Positions 59,838 to 64,000 of a stretch of DNA of 64,000 bases are shown here, one piece after another. A program made the translations under genes and the position numbers. Source of the DNA: Viridibacillus sp050279675 (GTDB lineage Bacteria; Bacillota; Bacilli; Bacillales_A; Planococcaceae); the NCBI RefSeq assembly GCF_050279675.1, contig NZ_JBNNUK010000019.1:5075-69074 (forward strand). Direction: 5' to 3'. Position 1 is the first letter of the stretch; every line of letters starts with the position of its first letter. Under the pieces are notes generated by a model. The model worked only from the letters and a program-made list of their open reading frames with translations, was not told the DNA's origin and did not search any database.

Positions 59838-61213
59838 TTATACAGCAGATGCTTCTCTTACTTCCTGCATAGCTAATAATTGCTCATCCGATAACTTGGA
59901 AACACTTAAAGAAAATTCAGCCGATTGTTGTGATGATACTTTCAAATTATTGACTGTCGCTGCTACTTCTTCCGACGAATCAGATATTTGTTGAGACGCA
60001 GCAGATATTTCCTGAATTTATTCTGCTACATGTTTTGCAGAATCGAGTATTTCTTTAAATATTGCTCCTGCTTGTGTCGTATAATCCAACCCAACTTTTA
60101 CAATTTCTTTTCCTTTTTCCATTACTGTTACGGATGCATTCGATTCCACTTGAATATCATTAATAATCTTATAAATTTCTCCTGAAAATGAGACGATTAT
60201 TCCGCAAATTTCTAAACCTCACCGGCAACTACCGCAAATCCTTTGCCTTGCTCTCCTGCTCTAGCCGCTTCATTGGTAGCATTTAATGCCAATAAGATTG
60301 TTTGATCAGCTATATCAGTGATAAAATTTACGATTCCGTTGCATTCGCAGTTAGTTGTATTGCAGATGATGAAAATTGATTTGACTTATTTTTAATAGTC
60401 AATATAACTCGCTGAAAATTTGAAACTATCGTTTTATAGACTGTGACAGTTTCCCAACTTCATCATTTGTAGACTCAAGTTCAACATTTTTCAAGTCACC
60501 ATTCGCCACTTGATCTGCAACAGTAACGGCTTTGTTTAATGGTTTAAGAAGTCGATCAATGGTGAAATAAAGTACCAATAGTAAAATAACAAGTCCGATG
60601 ATTGCCGTGATTATTTGTTTTGTTACACTTTTAGTAATAATCGCCTGGATATAATCTGCAGAATAATCGATACCTAATACTGCAATCGTCTTTCCATTTC
60701 CATCTTTCAATGGACTAAAAACAGTTCTCCATGCACCAAACGAATCTTCGAAAATTTCCGTTACCTCTGGTTGGTCATTTTTAATTGCAAGCTTAGCAGT
60801 TTTCAAATGAATTGGAGCTATATCAGTAAACAATTCACCGGCATTATATACTTCTTCTAAATTCTCTGTATAGCCTATAGTAGTAACACCTTCAGGCTCC
60901 ATCTTCCATATATAGCTCCAATACATAACACCTTGTTTATCTTTTATATCATCCAAGTTGCTTTGAATTTCTTTAAACTGTGGATCTTCATTTCCCTTAA
61001 CGGTAAGTAAGTTTTCCACATTATTAGGAGCAAGGTTTTTTGATGTCAACAAACCTACACTTTTTAATTCTTGTTCGAGATTTTTTTCTAACTGAATATG
61101 TAATTGTGTAATACTTTGTATTGTTAAAACAGTGAAAAGAGTTAAAACAATAATAGAAACTATTAGTAACATCTTGCTCTTTAATGAAAAGTTTTTAAAA
61201 TAACGAATAATAA
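59838..61213 (-). pseudogene. Methyl-accepting chemotaxis protein, broken by stops and frameshifts
   Basis: The N-terminal 250 codons are intact in one frame: a transmembrane helix (LLIVSIIVLTLFTVLTIQSI), an extracellular Cache-like sensor region, a second helix (IITAIIGLVILLLVLYFTID) and a HAMP start (KPLNKAVTVADQVANGDLKN). A stop comes at 60426. Beyond it the signalling domain continues in pieces: DQTILLALNATNEAARAGEQ, then GKGFAVVAGEV followed by TAG, and later ISAASQQISDSSEEVAATVN. At least three in-frame stops and one frame change interrupt it. The start codon also seems lost, since GGGAGGG (61220s) precedes only TTACTT. It cannot make a working receptor. Confidence 0.85.
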
Positions 61214-61514
61214 GTAATTCCCTCCCTTTTTACTTCTATATTTCTATAATAACGAAAAGACCTATCCCTGAATGAAATAGGCAAAATAAAAAACTAGAAT
61301 AGAGACTAATCTAGCATTTTTTTAGCAACTTGGTCGTTTTAACAATATCACTTTAGACTCATGGTTATTGCAATCTCAATTTTTCAGTTGTCTATTATTC
61401 TCAAAAAATATATCACGAATTCTAATAGTTGGCAATAAAACACGGTAAAAGAACCATATTACTTATATTTTTACTACTTATTCAACTAATTACTAATAAT
61501 AATATGTATATAGC
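61214..61514. other. Gene-free stretch
   Basis: It contains the ribosome binding site of the broken receptor gene at its left edge and a small CTAGA/TCTAG hairpin followed by TTTTTTT near 61290-61322 on the plus strand, with no gene entering it. Confidence 0.35.
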
Positions 61515-61532
61515 CACTATTGATAAATAGTG
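61515..61532 (+). promoter_or_regulatory. Palindrome upstream of the XRE regulator gene
   Basis: CACTATT and AAATAGTG flank a 3-base centre, about 90 bases before the start codon, with TATATACAAT just after it resembling a -10 element. It could be an autoregulatory operator. Confidence 0.4.
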
Positions 61533-61623
61533 ATTATATACAATTAATATGGTTTGTTAGCAAATTGGTATTTCCTTGTTATTTAGAATACTTAATATAT
61601 TTATCGATATTTAGTAAATCGTA

Positions 61624-61827
61624 ATGGCAATTTCAATCAATATTGATGTGTTGTTAACAAAAAGGAAAATGAGTGTAACTGAACTTTCGGAGAAAGTTGG
61701 AATAACGATGGCAAATCTTTCAGTTCTTAAAAATGGAAAAGCAATCAGATTCTCAACTTTAGTAAGTATTTGTAAAGCTTTGGACTGCCAACCCGGGGAT
61801 ATTTTAGAATATAGAAATGAGGATTAG
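61624..61827 (+). CDS. XRE-family helix-turn-helix regulator (YozG-like)
   Basis: A 67-aa protein consisting of one Cro/C1-type domain: VLLTKRKMSVTELSEKVGIT, MANLSVLKNGKAIRFSTLVS, then CKALDCQPGDILEY, the standard ending of short YozG-like regulators. No clear ribosome binding site precedes the ATG, so translation may start on a short or leaderless transcript. No partner toxin-like gene is adjacent. Confidence 0.85.
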   Translation: MAISINIDVLLTKRKMSVTELSEKVGITMANLSVLKNGKAIRFSTLVSICKALDCQPGDILEYRNED

Positions 61828-61853
61828 ATTTCAATTTGATTTTTTGGACAATT

Positions 61854-61900
61854 AAAAATAGAGTTGCCTCTACTCATTAGTAGAATCAGCTCTATTTTTG
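61854..61900 (+). terminator. Terminator of the XRE regulator gene
   Basis: AAAAATAGAG and CTCTATTTTT form a 10-bp stem whose loop contains an inner CTACTCATTAGTAG hairpin. It lies 27 bases past the stop codon and could also serve the convergent VOC gene. Confidence 0.75.
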
Positions 61901-61949
61901 GAATTCACTATACTTATGTTAGACTTACGAACGTATTTATTTTTTATTA

Positions 61950-62309
61950 TCAATCAAATTGTAAATACTCTAAGACATTCCCAAAAGGATCTCGGAAGCT
62001 AATAAATTTTCCTGGGGGGCAGTCACTTGGCTCATCTACAATAAAATTAACATTATGTTCTTTTAATGTTTGAACAGTTTGATGAATATCCTCTGTTTTT
62101 AAAGCTAAAACCACTCCTGTATTATTTCCATCGGGACTGTAAGTAAACTCTTCTGTTTCCTCTAAAACTATCGGTAAATCTCCGTGAACGAGTGTTACAA
62201 TGTTAGGTCCATATTGTTTGTTTAGCTCAAATCCTAAAATAGTAGTGTAAAAGCTAATTGCTTCCTTAATATTTGGTACATAAATACTGATCACACAAAC
62301 TTGGCTCAT
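61950..62309 (-). CDS. VOC family (glyoxalase-fold) protein
   Basis: A 119-aa protein: ISIYVPNIKEAISFYTTILG is the typical first half of a VOC module and GKFISFRDPFGNVLEYLQFD the second. Single-module size, so it should dimerise. The role could be a dioxygenase, glyoxalase or drug-binding protein. AAAGGAGGATGAATC precedes the ATG. Confidence 0.88.
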   Translation of the reverse strand: MSQVCVISIYVPNIKEAISFYTTILGFELNKQYGPNIVTLVHGDLPIVLEETEEFTYSPDGNNTGVVLALKTEDIHQTVQTLKEHNVNFIVDEPSDCPPGKFISFRDPFGNVLEYLQFD

Positions 62310-62483
62310 GATTCATCCTCCTTTAATTGCGTTAACTGTTACTTCTATATGTTGATGAAAAAAATCTTCTTGTATAATGGTAATTTATACAATTTCATTC
62401 CTTTTAGGTAAACAACTGTATAGAGTATTTTTATATGATAGATTTCATCTTACACTTAACCCAAATGATAACTGGATCTAACT

Positions 62484-63296
62484 TTACATATTGCTTGGTA
62501 AACTAGCCTGCTTTTGAACGTCAATTTTCCAAGTAACAATAGTTGTACTATCTCTAACCTGGTGTTGTTCTATTTCTTTTAATAACTGCCATACACCTGC
62601 TTCAATTGTTGTATCTTTAAATTGCTTGTTAATCATTAGTGGATCTTGAAAATCTAAGCCTGGGCATTCAGTTAATCCATCAGTAGTAAGAAATAGATGG
62701 TTGACGCCTTGTCTCAGTTCTTTTTTACCCGTGCTATAACATGGCACCTCTAATTCAAACGTATTCACTTGCCCTATCCATTCATAAAAACTGCGTTGAT
62801 TTAACTGATTTTCACCCATTTCAAGAAGTTCTTCACTGAACAAATGTATGATGCAATCACCAACCGAGAACCACCATAGAAATTTGTCTTTTCGAATAAC
62901 GATGAGACAGGCTGTTTCCCCTTGTACTTTACGACAATCTGATAAGAAATTAGGTTGTTGAAATATTTCTAATATAAGTTCATCCATCATCTTCATAGCG
63001 ATACTAACTGATAAATTTAACACATTTTGAATTCGTAACTTTTCTTGCTCGAACTGTTTTATAATTAGCTCTGCGCTCTCCGCTGAATTATGGGCATCCA
63101 AAATCATAACAAATTCCCAATCCATCTCATCACATATCCAAATTAAACAACCATCTTCGTTTTTATACTGGCCTGCAGATGAATTTCCACCGAATCTTCC
63201 AACCACAATATCGTTAATCTTTTCAATATTAGGCTCGTCAACATAGTTTTTTTGGCTACCTACCCAGTTTATTTCTGAATTATCATGGTTAATCAT
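62484..63296 (-). CDS. PP2C-like protein phosphatase
   Basis: A 270-aa cytoplasmic protein. GNSSAGQYKNEDGCLIW (about residues 36-52), VMILDAHNSAESAE (about 63-76), GETACLIVIRKDKFLWWFSV followed by GDC (about 127-149), and FLTTDGL (about 203-209), then DSTTIVTWK, trace PP2C motifs including the metal-binding Asp residues D66 and D206. The canonical DG in motif 2 reads DAHN, so the metal site is slightly atypical. Its ATG overlaps the stop of the HIT gene by 8 bases, so the two are translationally coupled. Confidence 0.8.
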   Translation of the reverse strand: MINHDNSEINWVGSQKNYVDEPNIEKINDIVVGRFGGNSSAGQYKNEDGCLIWICDEMDWEFVMILDAHNSAESAELIIKQFEQEKLRIQNVLNLSVSIAMKMMDELILEIFQQPNFLSDCRKVQGETACLIVIRKDKFLWWFSVGDCIIHLFSEELLEMGENQLNQRSFYEWIGQVNTFELEVPCYSTGKKELRQGVNHLFLTTDGLTECPGLDFQDPLMINKQFKDTTIEAGVWQLLKEIEQHQVRDSTTIVTWKIDVQKQASLPSNM

Positions 63297-63744
63297 AAGG
63301 CGTCACCTCTAAGTATTCTTTCATACGCATACAAACTTCAGCTATTTCATTATCTATACCTTTTGGAGCCTCTGCCCATTCGTTTAACTCCATTGGACTC
63401 CAAAATTTTTTAGGCGTATTTGGATAACGTGGAACGATATGCATATGTAAATGTGATACTGAGTTGCCAGAAACCATCGAATAGACATGTTCTGCTCCTT
63501 CAACTTCAGTTAAAGCTTTACTAACTCTAGCCATCATTAATCCAAATGCTTTAGCTTCATCCGCAGTCATATCCCCAATTTCAGGAGTATGTCTCTTTAA
63601 GTCAATCATAATATGACCAAGATACGTTGGGTTAGATCCTTTATCAATATGCCCTACATAAACAAAATCATCTTCATAAATAGTAGTTCCAGCAGTAAGA
63701 ATCTCTCCTTTATGTTTACTACAGATAAAACATTTTTGACTCAT
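63289..63744 (-). CDS. HIT family nucleotide-binding protein
   Basis: A 151-aa protein. MSQKCFICSKHKGEI starts with a CxxC pair (zinc), YLGHIMIDLKRHTPEIGDMT follows, and SVSHLHMHIVPRYPNTPKKF holds the histidine triad HxHxHxx. Members hydrolyse nucleotide-linked phosphoanhydrides or phosphoramidates. The ATG after AAAGGGTGATTTTC was chosen over a GTG three codons earlier. It overlaps the PP2C gene by 8 bases. Confidence 0.92.
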   Translation of the reverse strand: MSQKCFICSKHKGEILTAGTTIYEDDFVYVGHIDKGSNPTYLGHIMIDLKRHTPEIGDMTADEAKAFGLMMARVSKALTEVEGAEHVYSMVSGNSVSHLHMHIVPRYPNTPKKFWSPMELNEWAEAPKGIDNEIAEVCMRMKEYLEVTPYD

Positions 63745-63892
63745 GAAAATCACCCTTTACTTAAATTTGATAAATATCCCAAATTATATAGATCATTCAA
63801 TATTAATCTAATACCCCAATTATGTATATATTTTAATTTTCATTTATTTCTTATAATTTTAAAATGCTTTCCAATTAAGAAATAAAAAAGTA

Positions 63893-64000
63893 CCGGATTA
63901 TGGAGGGGACTGACCCCTGTATTTAAGACAGGGATCAAAAAAGCATTTATCCAACCAGTTGTCGGTATTGTACCGGCGACTGGTTGTTTAGTTTCGCTTG
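63893..64000 (+). mobile_element. Probable end of an insertion sequence at the window edge
   Basis: TGGAGGGGACTGACCCCTG followed by AAGACAGGG (hairpin CCCTG...CAGGG), GATCAAAAAAGC, and a CAACCAGTTGTCGG/CCGGCGACTGGTTG inverted repeat at 63951-63985 look like the non-coding end of a transposable element and resemble the remnant at 48.6 kb (GGGGACTGGCCC...AAAAAAAGC). No transposase frame is inside the window. Confidence 0.5.

Overview
The window is AT-rich DNA from a spore-forming member of the Bacillales. The evidence is a Tlp-type small acid-soluble spore protein, a YjcZ-family miniprotein, a Ger(x)C germinant-receptor lipoprotein, a YwhD protein, a YwaC-type alarmone synthetase, HelD, two T-box leaders and frequent TTG/GTG starts behind strong GGAGG-like ribosome binding sites. 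Gene content and dispersed intergenic repeats suggest the Lysinibacillus/Solibacillus/Psychrobacillus side of the order (Planococcaceae). That placement is inference. No rRNA, tRNA, CRISPR array, complete prophage or intact insertion sequence was seen.

Layout. 1-2.1 kb: a noticeably GC-richer PadR / DUF1048 / ABC exporter operon on the minus strand, with a repeated operator-like motif. 2.1-13 kb: a worn region with a frameshifted acetyltransferase, a GH35 beta-galactosidase tail, DUF4256, YjcZ, two Tyr/Pro-rich probable spore-surface proteins, an EamA transporter behind an attenuator-like leader, tlp, a VOC protein divergent from a WYL regulator, and a GerC lipoprotein preceded only by the tail of its GerA partner. 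13-30 kb: a PepSY membrane protein, an NSS transporter under a T-box with apparent Phe specifier, MBL hydrolase, YitT, DinB, GNAT, AraC/GyrI, a Nudix / kinase-like zinc-ribbon / GNAT cluster, MFS, an APH-type kinase, a large 21-bp tandem-repeat array, a lipoprotein, a HAD phosphatase, and argS under a T-box with apparent Arg specifier. 30-45 kb: an OFA-like MFS transporter, GNAT, broken GrpB and MFS genes, small membrane proteins, methyltransferase, a Tet(M)-like ribosomal-protection GTPase, YwaC-type (p)ppGpp synthetase, IS and DeoR-like remnants, a VanX-type peptidase and a small heme-copper-oxidase-like protein. 45-64 kb: a second 21-bp repeat array, acyl-CoA ligase, a Pro-rich membrane-anchored protein, ferredoxin + ywhD, HelD, an HExxH protein, a saccharopine-dehydrogenase-like protein, methyltransferase, DegV, a decayed chemotaxis receptor, an XRE regulator, VOC, and an overlapping HIT / PP2C pair.

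Most genes look like independent short transcription units, each closed by its own hairpin terminator. Two themes recur. First, gene decay: at least nine broken or truncated genes or IS pieces. Second, structured intergenic DNA: two arrays with 21-bp periodicity and GCGCTA-type cores, and a family of about 80-90 bp palindromic repeats lying just downstream of minus-strand genes, several carrying a Rho-independent terminator in the correct orientation. No complete new defence or biosynthetic system was recognised. The strongest candidates for new biology are the 21-bp arrays, the repeat-borne terminators, the EamA leader, the small kinase-like/zinc-ribbon protein with its Nudix and GNAT neighbours, and the Pro-rich glycine-zipper protein.
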